Part shown: piece by piece, positions 21,715 to 32,900 of the stretch | How the letters are laid out: each line of letters opens with the position of its first letter | How positions within the stretch are numbered: the stretch's first letter is position 1 | Origin: Paraspadella gotoi | Lineage: Eukaryota > Chaetognatha | Direction: 5' to 3' | Assembly: GCA_051294375.1 (NCBI GenBank) | Contig: CM119271.1 | Coordinates: forward strand, 16,558,681-16,622,680 | Length of the DNA stretch: 64,000 bases | Made by a program: the position numbers and the translations under genes | Notes under the pieces: model-generated | The model's input: the letters and a program-made list of their open reading frames with translations, nothing else | Database searches by the model: none | Told to the model about the DNA's origin: nothing

Positions 21715-24131
21715 GTGATTCCGGCTTGATCCTATATAGTTATAAATTTAACTTTAATTACAATTCTAAAAGTGAGGAACGAACAACATTATACTAATGA
21801 CTAATAATGTATAAAAAATTTGATAATTAATTTTACAATATATGCAGTAGGCCATATTTATACTAGTACTAATTCAATAAATATTAAAATTTCAAAATAG
21901 TTTTTTGTAAGATTTTTTTTGCAGATTTGGATTCGTCATGAAAAGTTGATATAAAGAAATATAAATCTTTTTTAAAAATTATTTCATTAAGTTGATCAAA
22001 TATAAAAAAAACTTATACATATTTTAAACTGAAAATTAAAATTTTACATATTAAATAGAGTTTTTTTATTTTAAACCCACTTAATGAAATAATTTTTAAG
22101 AATGATTTATATTTTCTGTTATTAATTTTTAACGAGGAATTCAAATCTGCAATCAAAATTAAGAAAAGCCTATTTTGAAATTTTTCGATTTTATAAATAT
22201 AGCCTACTGCGAAAATTAAAAAAAACATAAAATTATTTTTTTTTACAAATTAATTTTCACTGATGGTATGTTATTCATAATTGACATTTAGAATTATTGT
22301 ATGTAACTTTCACTACGCCCTACCGCTCAGTGCCGGACCGGATGTCGCGGCTCCGCCCAGTGCCGGACCGGGTCACGCAAAGCCCCTCAGTGCCGGAAGA
22401 TGCCGGAAATTCACGTGTCTCGCGTCGGCAGAAAATCGGCGCCGTCGTTTCTGCCGGAACCGCAGTTCAACTCTTTGGGTAAAAACGAGGAGAGGATTTT
22501 TTTATGTCAATTCGATTGGTTATACGGATGGATCCCTCTGTCTGACTGTTTGTCCTTCTGTCCATCGATCCATCTGTCTGTCTGACTGTTTGTCCTTCTG
22601 TCAATCGATCCATCTGTCTGCCCTAAAGTCAACCTTTCTATTTGTCTGTTCGTTAGTCAATCTTTTAAATGATTCCCCAGTCTTTCAATCTGGTTTTATG
22701 AATTTATTGTTCGTGTCTCTCTGTCCGTTAGTCTGTCTAACTGTCTATCTGTCTATCACTTAGATGATCGTCCCTTAATATGTTTGTCTTTTTGTCCATC
22801 TGTCTGTATATCCGTCTCTCTGTAAGTCCGTCTTTACTTTTTAAAATACTTATTTTTAAACACACTCACTCTTCCTTCACTCACCTTTTCTTCCTCCTCA
22901 CCCACCGGCCCGCTTAACTCCCGAGTTCCCCTTCAATTCGTTCCGACTTCACCGCCTTCACCGTCTCGTCCGCCCGACGCCGTCGACGTCTCCACCATCG
23001 AGTTGGAGAATTCGACGAAACGCTTCAGCCTTCAGTCGGCCATCCTCAGCAGGGATCGTCAGGGGAATCCTCCGCCGTGTATTCCTTATTGTAATAGGTA
23101 ATGGAGAAGGAGAAGGAAGTGAGGTAGTGTTGAGTCGGGCAGAGAGAGAGAGAGGAAGGAGTCTTTCTTTATTTCTTTCTTACTCTCTATTTATTGTTCT
23201 TTCACTTCCTTTCTCTCCTTCTCTCCTCTTTCTTTTCTCTCTCTCTCTGTCTTTCCTCTCTCTCTCTGTCTTTCTCTAACTCTCCCGTTTTTTCTTTCTT
23301 TCTCCTTCACTTTCTTTTTCTCTTTTCTTTAATTGATTGATTGATTTTGCGTGATATATTTAGTTAATGAATAATTTGGGTTGATTGGTGCATTGCCGCC
23401 TAATTATTTCTCTTGAGTGATTGATTGATTGAGTTCTTGATTATTAAACTTAGTACATACAAAAAATAACTAATTTCTTTATGATCTACATTACATTAGC
23501 CACACATCAAAGGATTAATCGGATCATGATAAAGTCAGCGTCACCCTCTCATCCATTTTTGAACGCGTCTCTCTCTCTCTCTCTCTTCGCTCTCCTTCCT
23601 CTCTCCTCTCTCTGCTTCTCTCTCTCTCTCTCTCTCATCTCCTCTCTCTCTCTCTTCTCTCTTTGCGTCGAGCTCTCTCTCACTCTCCTTTCTCTCTCTC
23701 ACTCTCTTCTCTCTCTTTTCTTCTCTCTCTCTCTCTCTCTCTCCTCTCTCTTCTCGTCTCTCTCTCTCTCTTCTTTCTCGCGCTCTCACCTACTGCCTCT
23801 CAACTCTCACTCCCGCGGCGCGCAAGAGAGAGAGTAGAGAGACAGACTCCCAGAGCCCGCGAGTTCTGATCGCAATCATATCAGGCAAATGAGGCCTAAT
23901 CACTTATGATCTCCTTCATATCTCGCTCTCTCTCTCTCTCTCTTCTGCTCTCTCTCTCTCTCTCTCTCTCTCTCGTTTCTCTGCGCTCTCTCCCTACTCT
24001 CCTCCACACTCTCACTCCCGCGCGCGCAGAGAGAGAGAGAGAGACAGACTCCCAGAGCCCGCGAGTTCTGACGCAATCATATCAGGCAAATGAGGCTATC
24101 ACTAATCACTTATGATCCTTCCATTATCTCG

Positions 24132-24187
<56 letters not shown>

Positions 24188-25648
24188 CTCTCTCTCTCTC
24201 TCCCTCTCACTCCCTCTCTCTCTCTCTCTGTCTCCCTCTCCCGCAGCCCTATCCCTCGCGGCGGGAGCTTGGGTCGAACGTTGGGCAGAGTTCGTTTTGC
24301 TTCGCCATTGTCGTTCCAAGTGGCACATTTTGGCGTGTGGTAGGTTTTCCACGTTGGGCCACGTTATGAAATTGGTACAACCAACATAAAAATTATCAAT
24401 TCATTCAATAAATAAGCTATTCTGTTTTGACTTTGGACAGGCTACGGTTGAGACAGAGAGAGAGAGATAGAGGGAGAGTGAGAAAGATTCTCATGATGAC
24501 AACAGATTTATGTGAGCAAAGAAAATAACGACGACAATGATGACTATGAAAAAATAGGTGCAACTAAAAATAAAATTATCTATTAATTAAATAAATAAGC
24601 TATCTTGACAGGCTCTGTTGGTTTAAGGCCTCCATCACTCTTACAGATAATGACATAGCAGGTCCCTGCAATCTTTCAATCAAGACTGTCTCACAGTCTC
24701 ATTTATTCTCTGCTCAGGAATGTTTCTATTTAAAAATAACACTCCCTTAAGTATTTGTCGGAGAATACTATATATTGTACTCCGCACTAGCATCAAAATA
24801 TTACAGTAAAGAGGGCTGCTCTTTTACTTTTATCCTAACTGGAATAAGTTTTTTTTTTGCTTGATAATTTGAGTGATTGCTGTAGATGAATAGTATCATT
24901 AATAATTTTCTAATTTTTAAATCGTGGCTGAAACCAACTTTAGGAAGTTCCTTCTGCTTAGATTTGATTAGGTCCTATTTACCACAAACTCAAAAGCTAA
25001 TATTCAATTTTTTAAAATTATCCAAAAAATTGGAATTCGTAAACAGGAATTTCCACTGTTTTTTCTAAAATATATGATTTACTTATGAACCGAAAAAATA
25101 CAATGAATAGATGGAAAATCTGCAAAATGACTAATTGAGAATGGAAATCCCACTGGACTAAGTTGTAATATTAAAATGCTTTTTTTTTTTTCGCCGTCAA
25201 AAAAGTAGTTAAACCTACTCTTAATAAGAGTCTTATTCTTTTCTCTTTACTGATCACTTTCCCTCAAAATTTCATTCTCTCAGTGAACAAAATTACCACC
25301 TAGGGACCCACCTCTCACTTCGCGCTTATCCCTTCAATCTCCCCCCTACTTTTCCACCATAACTCTGCCCTCCCGAAAAAATCATAGCCACCCCACGCCC
25401 TCTTTTTATTTTTCCACTCCACACCCCCTCTTTTTATTTTTTCATTCCACACCCCCTATTTTTATTTTTTTCATTCCACACCCCCGCTCTGTAATAAGCC
25501 GGCCGGGATACATTTCGATTCTTTTTTGAATGCGGGTCGACGTACGGCGACGACGACGACGACGACGACGATGCCGAAGATAATCACGACGAAGACTTTT
25601 CCAGAATGTAACCGATGCCGTTAATTTTTTGTCACACTCGAATTTCTC

Positions 25649-25684
<36 letters not shown>

Positions 25685-26100
25685 TAATTAGATCGATTGT
25701 TTTTGGCGGCTTAAAAGTCTCGCCCTAATTTTTTTTTTTAGCTTAAATTTTTGGGATTATTTTTGGGACGTTAGCTGAATAAGATACAAAAATAATATTT
25801 CCTATTGATTTTTGTTGGTAACAAGTATATTGAAAACAAATTAAAAATATAATATTTTGTAATGACGGATTAATGATAAAGTCGTGTCATGGTATTTGCA
25901 TTATTAGTCATAACCACCCTCGGCCGCAGAGTCGACAACAATTTCGAAAAATTACAAATATAATTTAAAATTCCGTTTGCCTTTTGTTCTACTCTAGGAT
26001 CCAGTTCCTCGGCCGACTCTCGTCTCGGCGACATCTGCCGTCGCCATCCCTCTCTCAGCCGATGCCTTCCTTCCCAAAAAACAAACGAGCAACAGGAGCG
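21585..26100 (+). CDS. Four-exon fragment of an unknown Ser/Pro-rich protein
   Basis: Exons A (21585-21714), B (22331-22478), C (22926-23097) and D (25998 to ~26100) read as one frame. The A/B, B/C and C/D phases (0, 1, 2) all agree. Splice sites: CTTCCAG|T, CAG|GTGATT; GCTCAG|TGC, TTGG|GTAAAA; CCCGAG|TT (first AG after a long AG-free tract), ATAG|GTAATG; ACTCTAG|G. The protein contains IRPKIERRESAGRFDGSDG, MPEIHVSRVGRKSAPSFLPE, VDVSTIELENSTKRFSLQSA and RDRQGNPPPCIPYC. Motifs RRES, RKSAP and KRFSLQS resemble basophilic-kinase sites. No domain recognised. Start exon and 3' end are unknown. Three phase matches in a row make chance unlikely but do not prove expression. Confidence 0.5.
21840..22215. 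mobile_element. Foldback (MITE-like) element in intron A/B
   Basis: GCAGTAGGCCATATTTATA at the left and its near-complement (TTATAAATATAGCCTACTGC, 22189-22208) at the right, with further inverted similarity inward and CACTTAATGAAATAATTTTT at the centre. Related to 7395-7745. Confidence 0.6.
22331..22478 (+). CDS. Exon B, with three in-phase tandem acceptors
   Basis: CAG|TGCCGGA occurs at 22328, 22358 and 22388, exactly 30 nt apart, so each could serve as acceptor without changing frame. The conserved-looking part is MPEIHVSRVGRKSAPSFLPE and PQFNSL up to the donor TTGG|GTAAAA. Confidence 0.45.
22540..22840. repeat. CTGTCTGTCTG-type minisatellite
   Basis: A ~45-bp unit (CTGTCTGACTGTTTGTCCTT, 22548 and 22578) followed by irregular GTCTGTCT runs. 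Confidence 0.75.
22926..23097 (+). CDS. Exon C of the Ser/Pro-rich gene
   Basis: Reads PLQFVPTSPPSPSRPPDAVD, VSTIELENSTKRFSLQSA and ILSRDRQGNPPPCIPYCN, donor ATAG|GTAATG. GAG is a less common acceptor but is the first AG after more than 60 pyrimidine-rich nt. Confidence 0.5.
23150..24240. repeat. CT-rich microsatellite block with ~205-bp tandem duplication
   Basis: CT runs throughout. The segment CCAGAGCCCGCGAGTTCTGA to ATCAGGCAAATGAGGC is present at about 23850 and 24052, each flanked by CACTCTCACTCCCGCG and CT runs. The Ser/Leu-rich and Arg/Glu-rich frames are artefacts. Confidence 0.8.
24241..24362. other. GC-rich block, unknown
   Basis: Open on both strands (minus: PHAKMCHLERQWRSK). It abuts the 325-bp repeat fragment. 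No splice evidence. Confidence 0.25.
24363..24830 (+). repeat. 325-bp repeat, rearranged copy
   Basis: 24363-24445 and 24547-24810 carry the family's landmarks in order (GAAATTGGTACAACCAACAT; GGCCTCCATCACTCTTACAG; CACTCCCTTAAGTATTTGTC; CACTAGCATCAAAATA), separated by a GA-rich insert. Confidence 0.75.
24831..25997. other. Intronic/intergenic with tandem and (GAC)n repeats
   Basis: AT-rich to 25300, then a ~26-bp tandem (CCACACCCCCTCTTTTTATT, 25395-25485), and (GAC)n runs at 25545-25575 and 25650-25683 with a GC-richer spacer. No exon supported. Confidence 0.45.
25998..26100 (+). CDS. Candidate exon D of the Ser/Pro-rich gene
   Basis: After TTCTACTCTAG the frame continues IQFLGRLSSRRHLPSPSLSQ, PMPSFPKNKRATGA. 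The donor is unclear; open frame continues into AT-rich sequence to a stop at 26206-26208. Confidence 0.35.
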
Positions 26101-27074
26101 GTCGTACCGCCTTTTACTAAGTTTTATTCAATTTTTATTAGATGTTTTCGTTTAGTGTTTGTATTGGAATATAAAAAAATCTTGCTCAATCTTGATAAAA
26201 CTTGTTAAAAAAGTTGTCTATATTGGTAAAAGTAATTATTTTTTCGTGAAAACAAAAATACTTTATTGATTTTAATATAGTGTAATTAAATTAAATTATA
26301 ATGTATTATGTGCATTCTCTGGCTCGTATCATAATCATCATCAGCATTTACATAAATTATTGTATTAGGAAAAAATCAATAATTTAAATCGAGAATATCT
26401 GCCCATTTAAAAAAACTTATGTAACAAATAAAATTTATATTTGATTCAAGCGATTCATTCGCAATAAAAGCAAACGTTGTTAAGCATGACAAGCATGGTA
26501 ATCATCATGGAGGCATGTTAACACAAACCGCATGCGTTTTAGAAAAAACTAAAAATTACTTTTGATGAAGTCATCTTGGAAATCTTACTGTTACAAATTC
26601 GAAATCTGTACCCCTAATTTCCAGAATGTAATTTATTTAAATTAAAAAATAGAAAACAACTTTTGTATTTATATACAAACAAGTGGGCCTTTTCAATCAT
26701 CGATGCCTCCTTGCCGTATGACGGAGCAGCGAATCTCTCTCGCTCTCTCTCTGGCTGGATGACTTAGTCAGGATCGGGATTGACAAAAACGACGACAATG
26801 TGTGTTTGTGTCCGCTGCTTCAGAAGCCACAGCAAGGGAGCTTCTTTGAAAAAAAGTGCCGGCCTCGCAGTCAATCACCAAATTAGGAAATAGGAACTAA
26901 ATCGACGTCTAAACAATTTTTTCTTTGACAAACGAATCGATGTCAGTTTTATTTTTTTCCCCCGTTTTTAGATAAAAAAAATTCCTCAAATGGCGGTTGT
27001 CCGTTCGTCATCGTCTCGTCGTCGTCGTCGTCGTCGTCGTCGTTTAAATTTTCCCACATTCCACTCGAAGTCGA

Positions 27075-27150
<76 letters not shown>

Positions 27151-27360
27151 CTCGTCTTATTTATTTGATTTTTGTCTCATCATCGTCTCGATCTTGGCCC
27201 GCATCTCCAAGGCAACGGAATCAACGGAATCAAAGCCCCCGTTGACCCCCGCATTGGACTCACTCCTCCTCTTTCTCCTCTTATTCCTCTTTCACCACCT
27301 CCTCCTCCTCATCCTCCTCCTCATCCATTGTCTTTAATTTCTTTCTATATAATTAAGCCT
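26101..27360. other. AT-rich DNA, then (GTC/GAC)n and exon-like pieces
   Basis: 26101-26690 is AT-rich without genes. 26780-26870 has a plus frame RIGIDKNDDNVCLCPLLQKP, QQGSFFEKKCRPRSQSPN after CTTAGTCAG. (GTC)n at 27015-27045 and (GAC)n at 27070-27145 follow, then 27175-27335 with a plus frame GPHLQGNGINGIKAPVDPRI and a CCT-rich end. These may be further exons of the upstream plus-strand gene; phases could not be verified. Confidence 0.3.
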
Positions 27361-27558
27361 TCGTTTTGTACAGTTTAAGTTTAAAGCAAACGACTGACTT
27401 TCGGAGGAAGATAACACGAGTACAGACGGACAAACTGACGAAAGGATGGAAGGACGAACAGACAACTGCCAACCGGAAGAAATTCAAAGCGGAAATAAAA
27501 AAGCATCCCCAATATGACGCAATCGAACGATGCACAACAGAATTGCGTCATGTATTAA

Positions 27559-27646
<88 letters not shown>

Positions 27647-27660
27647 TCGAATATATATAA
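27361..27660. repeat. Coding-like stretch followed by (CT)n
   Basis: 27366-27560 is open on the plus strand (RRKITRVQTDKLTKGWKDEQ, NRKKFKAEIKKHPQYDAIER) without splice support. 27563-27643 is a CT run. Confidence 0.35.
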
Positions 27661-29100
27661 AGTTGTGAAGAACGGACTATCACAAATCACCATTCACAAT
27701 TTCTTGATGCTCGAGAGAATCCCCAACTGGAGATAATGAACTTTGTACGCAAACGAAAAATTAATATACACTCATGTGCAAACAAAACAGAGACAAAACA
27801 AAACAATTTTTAACTTTAAATTCCAGACGCTCTATAAAGACATTTTAAATTTTTTTTAAAAAATATAATGATTTTTTAAAACTTCTTTTTTTGTTTGGGA
27901 CTAATTCATTTTTTGGCTAAAAACAAAATTATACTTTCTGTTAAGTATAAAAGGTAGAAAGTATAAAATGTACGCATCGTATTTCAGAAATAATTAGTCA
28001 GGGGTTCAATTTTTGTGTCCCCTGGTACTTAATGAATAATAGTTTAATAAATTAATAACATTTCTATCCTCTTGAAAAAAGAAAAGAATTCCATTTAAAT
28101 ATCTTTTTTTTAATATATCTATTGATATATACCCTTTAAACAACAACAACAACATTAACAACATTAACTTCCGCATTAAAAAAAAAACACACAAAACTTA
28201 TTTCCAGGAAATTAATAAATGCAAAAATAAAACCAAAATATCATCGGGTAAAGTTTAATCATCAAAAATAAACAAACTCTGTCATTCGCTACAAATGTAA
28301 AGAATTAAAAAAAAGACAAGACCGCATAAACTACAGTCAACCTCTTCCTCCTCCTCCTCCTCCTCCTCCTCCTCCTCCTCATCCGCCTCCGCCCAGGCCT
28401 CCTCCCTTCTTTTCTTTCCTACGGGTTTCCTCAGTCTTGGGAAGTTGCGAGTCGAAAGGAAAAAGAAAAAACTCACCAACAGAAGAAAAAAGAAAAAAAC
28501 TTACTTCTTGGAGTAACTGACCTCCTGAAAAAAAGGAAAATAAAACCTCATCAAAAATCTGAACTTCTTTTTTCATTTACGAATTTTAGACTAACATTGT
28601 GATAAAAAAAAGTAAGTTTCTAGGATTTTACGAGTTATGAACGTTGGTTATGATTGATTCATAGTAATTAAAAATAAACTTAAACAGAAATTTATTTTTT
28701 TAACTGTGTTTTAAGTTACTGGATACAATTAGTTGAGATGGAACGAAAACCGCAGAAGCGCCGAATCCCGCCACTCGATTTACTGAATTGCTGTATCACA
28801 TTATCCCGCCATAATGAACGCAAATGAAATAGCGCGGATGCATACAGAAGATTCATTCATTCCTTATCTTAAACTAAGACTTGGAAAATATTATCAATCA
28901 ACTAATGTAACCCTTACAATAACGATGCCAACTTAAAGTGACAAGTTTTCATACTGTTTTCGAAATGTTTTGTTTTTTTAAACTGAAATTTTAAAAGTTT
29001 TAATAGCGTATTTCATTTTTCAACGTTTAAACGATTTTTTTAACGTAATCCCTAATATATATATATTCTCTTATCAAGGGGGGATTCCTTTTATACAATT
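27661..29100. other. AT-rich intergenic with (CTC)n and a short ORF
   Basis: 27661-28330 AT-rich. (CTC)n at 28343-28382. A 29-codon ORF at 28738-28827 (MERKPQKRRIPPLDLLNCCI...) sits in a small CG-richer patch about 0.8 kb upstream of the Ala-Glu-Lys gene and might mark its promoter or 5' exon; this is only a guess. Confidence 0.35.
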
Positions 29101-29295
29101 AAAACAGTTTATAAAACTGTAGTAAAAGGGTTAGGGGCAAGGGTTAGAAATTAAGATTAACAATGAGAGTTAGGGATTAGATAAGGAACAGGGATTAGTG
29201 ATTAGACTAAGCATTTTCAAGAGATATTTGATATTAGATATTAAGGTTGAGATTGGGCGCTTTCGGAAAATAATGCCAATTTCTTGTCACTAAAA
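29101..29295 (+). repeat. Degenerate TTAGG-like array ending in GGGCGCTTTCGGAAAATA
   Basis: GGTTAGGG/GGATTAG units, then GGGCGCTTTCGGAAAATAAT at 29254. Same order as at 56520-56960. Confidence 0.7.
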
Positions 29296-29559
29296 TAACT
29301 GATCAATTGCGTCGAGAAGCACGAAATTCTTTTTAATTTCGTTTCTTTCCGCTAAAAACCCGCATGACTTTAATTTAGTTGTCGAGGGGGAAAAAAACAA
29401 AATATTTTTGCGCCTTTCATGTCAAAAGTCGAAACAATAGGGAAAAAGAACAACAGATTAAGTCGTTTTTGAATTCTTAATTTAAAGATAATTATAATTA
29501 ATTCACAAATCAAATATGACAACGTTCACAACGATATCGTTTCTTCTCTTTCAGTAACC

Positions 29560-29950
29560 ATGGCAACGACGGAAGAGACGGCGACGGCATCAGGAGACGC
29601 AGCAAAGGCGTCGGAAGCGAGTCCCTCGGCGGCAGCCGAAGCCTCGACAGGAACCGCACCAGCCGCGTCGACGCCCGCTGCAGCGGCGACGTCAGAGTCC
29701 GAGGCTTCGAAGCAGAGCGAAGGAAAATCAGGTGAGGAAGGTAGGTTCGAAAAAGCTGCTGACAAAGGGGCTGAGGCGGAAACAGCTGCAAAAGAAACGG
29801 CAGCTGCAGAAAAATCGGCTGCTGAAAAGGCTGCAGCTGAAAAAGCAGCCAAAGAAAAAGAAGCGACAGAAAAAGCTTCTGTAGAAAAAGCTGCAGCTGA
29901 GAAAGCAGCCATAGAAGAAGCTGCAGCAGAGAAAGCAGCCAAAGAAAGAA
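29560..29950 (+). CDS. N-terminal intact frame of the Ala-Glu-Lys gene
   Basis: Reads [20 protein letters not shown] and on through [20 protein letters not shown] to [11 protein letters not shown], where AAAGAAAGAAAGCG replaces the usual AAAGAAAAAGAAGCG and shifts the frame. A potential donor AATCAG|GTGAGG at 29731 could splice out the repeat, an alternative to the frameshift explanation. Confidence 0.6.
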
Positions 29951-32900
29951 AGCGCCTGAAAAAGCTGGAGCTGAGAAAGCAGCTAAAGAAAAAGCTGCTG
30001 CTGAAAAAGCCGCAGCTGAAAAAGCAGCAAAGAAAAGCTGTAGCTGGAAAGCAGCCAAAGAAAAGGAAGCGGCTGAAAAAGCTGGAGCTGAGAAAGAAGC
30101 TAAGAAAAAGCCGCAGCTGAAAAAGCAGCCAAAGAAAAAGCTGCAGCCGAGAAAGCAGCTAAAGAAAAAGAAAGCAGCAGAAAATGAGGCTGCAGAAAAA
30201 GCTGCAGCTGAGAAAGCAGCCAAAGAAAAAGAAGAAGTAGAAATAGCGGCTGCAGAAAAAGCTGCAGCAGAGAAAGCAGCTAAAGAAAAAGCTACTGCTA
30301 AAAAGCCGCAGCTGAAAAAGCAGCCAAAGAAAAAGCTGCAGCCGAGAAAGCAGCTAAAGAAAAAGAAGCAGCAGAAAATGCGGCTGCAGAAAAAGCTGCA
30401 GCTGAGAAAAGCAGCCAAGAAAAGAAGCAGCAGAAAAAGCGACTTCAGAAAAGGCGGCTGCAGAAAAAGCTGCAGCTGAGAAAGCAGCCAAAAAAAAGAA
30501 GCAGCAGAAAAAGCTGCAGCTGAGAAGCAGGGCCAAAGAAAAGGAAGCGGCTGAAAAAGCTGGAGCTGAGAAAGAAGCTAAAGAAAAAGCCGCAGCTGAA
30601 AAAGCAGCCAAAGAAAAAGCTGCAGCCGAGAAAGCAGCTAAAGAAAAAGAAGCAGCAGAAAATGAGGCTGCAGAAAAAGCTGCAGCTGAGAAAGCAGCCA
30701 AAGAAAAAGAAGAAGTAGAAATAGCGGCTGCAGAAAAAGCTGCAGCAGAGAAAGCAGCTAAAGAAAAAGCTACTGCTGAAAAAGCCGCAGCTGAAAAAGC
30801 AGCCAAAGAAAAAGCTGCAGCCGAGAAAGTAGCTAAAGAAAAAGAAGCAGCAGAAAATGCGGCTGCAGAAAAAGCTGCAGCTGAGAAAGCAGCCAAAGAA
30901 AAAGCAGCAGTAGAAAAAGCGGCTGCAGAAAAAGCTGCAGCTGAAAAAGCAGCCAAAGAAAAAGAAGCAGCAGAAAAAGCTGCAGTCTGAGAAAGCAGCC
31001 AAAGAAAAGGAAGCGGCGGAAAAAGCTGCAGGTGAGAAAGAAGCAAAGAAAAAAGCCGCAGCTGAAAAAGAAGCCAAAGAAAAAGCTGCAGCCGAGAAAG
31101 CAGCTAAAGAAAAGAAGCAGCAGAAAATGAGGCTGCAGAAAAAGCTGCAGCTGAGAAAGCAGCCAAAGAAAAAGAAGCAGTAGAAATAGCGGCTGCAGAA
31201 AAAGCTGCAGCAGAGAAAGCAGCTAAAGAAAAAGCTACTGCTGAAAAAGCCGCAGCTGAAAAAGCAGCCAAAGAAAAAGCTGCAGCCGAGAAAGTAGCTA
31301 AAGAAAAAGAAGCAGCAGAAAATGCGGCTGCAGAAAAAGCTGCAGCTGAGAAAGCAGCCAAAGAAAAAGCAGCAGTAGAAAAAGCGGCTGCAGAAAAACT
31401 GCAGCTGAAAAAGCAGCCAAAGAAAAAGAAGCAGCAGAAAAAGCGACTTCAGAAAAGGCGGCTGCAGAAAAAGCTGCAGCTGAGAAAGCAGCCAAAGAAA
31501 AAGAGGCAGCAGAAAAAGCTGCAGCTGAGAAAGCAGCCAAAGAAAAAGAAGCAGTAGAAAAAGCAGCAGCTGAAAAAGCAGCTAAAGAAAAAGCTGCAGC
31601 TGAAAAAGCCGCTGCTGAAAAAATTGCAGCTGAGAAAGCAGCCAAAGAAAAAGAAGCGGCAGAAAAAGCTGCAGCTGAGAAAGCAGCTAAAAAAAAAGCT
31701 GCAGCTGAAAAAGCTGCAGCTGAAAAAGCTGCGGCTGAAAAAGCTGCAGCTGAGAAAGCAGCAAAAGAAAAAAAAGCAGCAGAAAAAGCGGCTGCCGAGA
31801 AAGCTGCTGCTGAAAAATTTGCAGCAGAGAAAGCAGCCAGTGAAAAGGAAGTAGCAAAAAAAGCTGAGGCTGAGAAAGCAGCTCAAGAAAAAGCTGCTGC
31901 TGAAAGGGCCGCAGCTGAAAAAGCTGCAGCTGAAAAAGCTGCAGCTGAGAAGGCAGCAAAAGAAAAAAAAGCAGCAGAAAAAGCGGCTGCCGAGAAAGCT
32001 GCAGCTGAAAAATTTGCAGCGGAGAAAGCAGCCGAAGAAAAAGAAGTGGCAAAAAAAGCTGCAGCCGAAAAAGCAGCGAAAGAAAAAGCTGCGGCTGAAA
32101 AAGCTGCAGCCGAAAAAGCTGCAAATGAGAAAGAAGCCAAAGAAAAAGAAGTCAAAGAAAAAGCTGCAGCTGAAAAAGCAGCTAAAGAAAAAGAAGCATC
32201 AGAAAAAGCGGCTGCAGAAAAATCTGCCGCTGAGAAAGCAGCCAAAGAAAAAGAAGCAGCAGAAAAAGCGGCTACAGAAAAAGCTGCAGCTGAGAAAGCA
32301 GTCAAAGAAAAAGAAGCAGCAGAAAAAACTGAGGCTGAGAAAGCAGCTAAAGAAAAAGCTGCAGCTGAGAAAGTAGCCAATGAAAAGAAAGCGGCAGAAA
32401 GAGCTGCAGCTGAGAAAGCAGCTAAAAGAAAAGCTGCAGCTGAAAAAGCGGCTGCAGAAAATGCTGCATTTGAGAACTCAGTCAAAGAAAAAGAAGCAGC
32501 AGAAAAATTGGCTGCAGAAAAAACTGAAGCTGAAAGAGCCACAGCTGAAAAAGCTGTAGCTGAGAAAGCAGCTAAAGAAAAAAAAACAGCAGAAAATGCG
32601 GCTGCAAAAAAAGCTGCAACTGAAAAAACCGCAGTTGAAAAAGCTGAAGCTGAGAAAGCAGCTAAAGAAAAGGCAGCAGCAGAGAAAGCAGCGAAAGAAA
32701 AGGCAGCTGTATACAAGGGCGCAAATGATAAAATTAAGGTAGGGAAAACAACTGACAATTCATCTTCTAATAAAAAGGCTTCATTAGATAAACCTACAGA
32801 CGCTACACCGTCAATTTCGCCCAAAGAAGAAGCCAAAACAGAAGATGCCAAAGAGGCCAAAAAGGAGGAACCCAAAGAGGCCAAGAAGGAGGAAACTAAA

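Noticed and set aside
29510-31886. Several long minus-strand Ser/Ala/Phe/Cys frames
   Set aside because: Antisense shadows of the same repeat, changing frame wherever the plus strand does.
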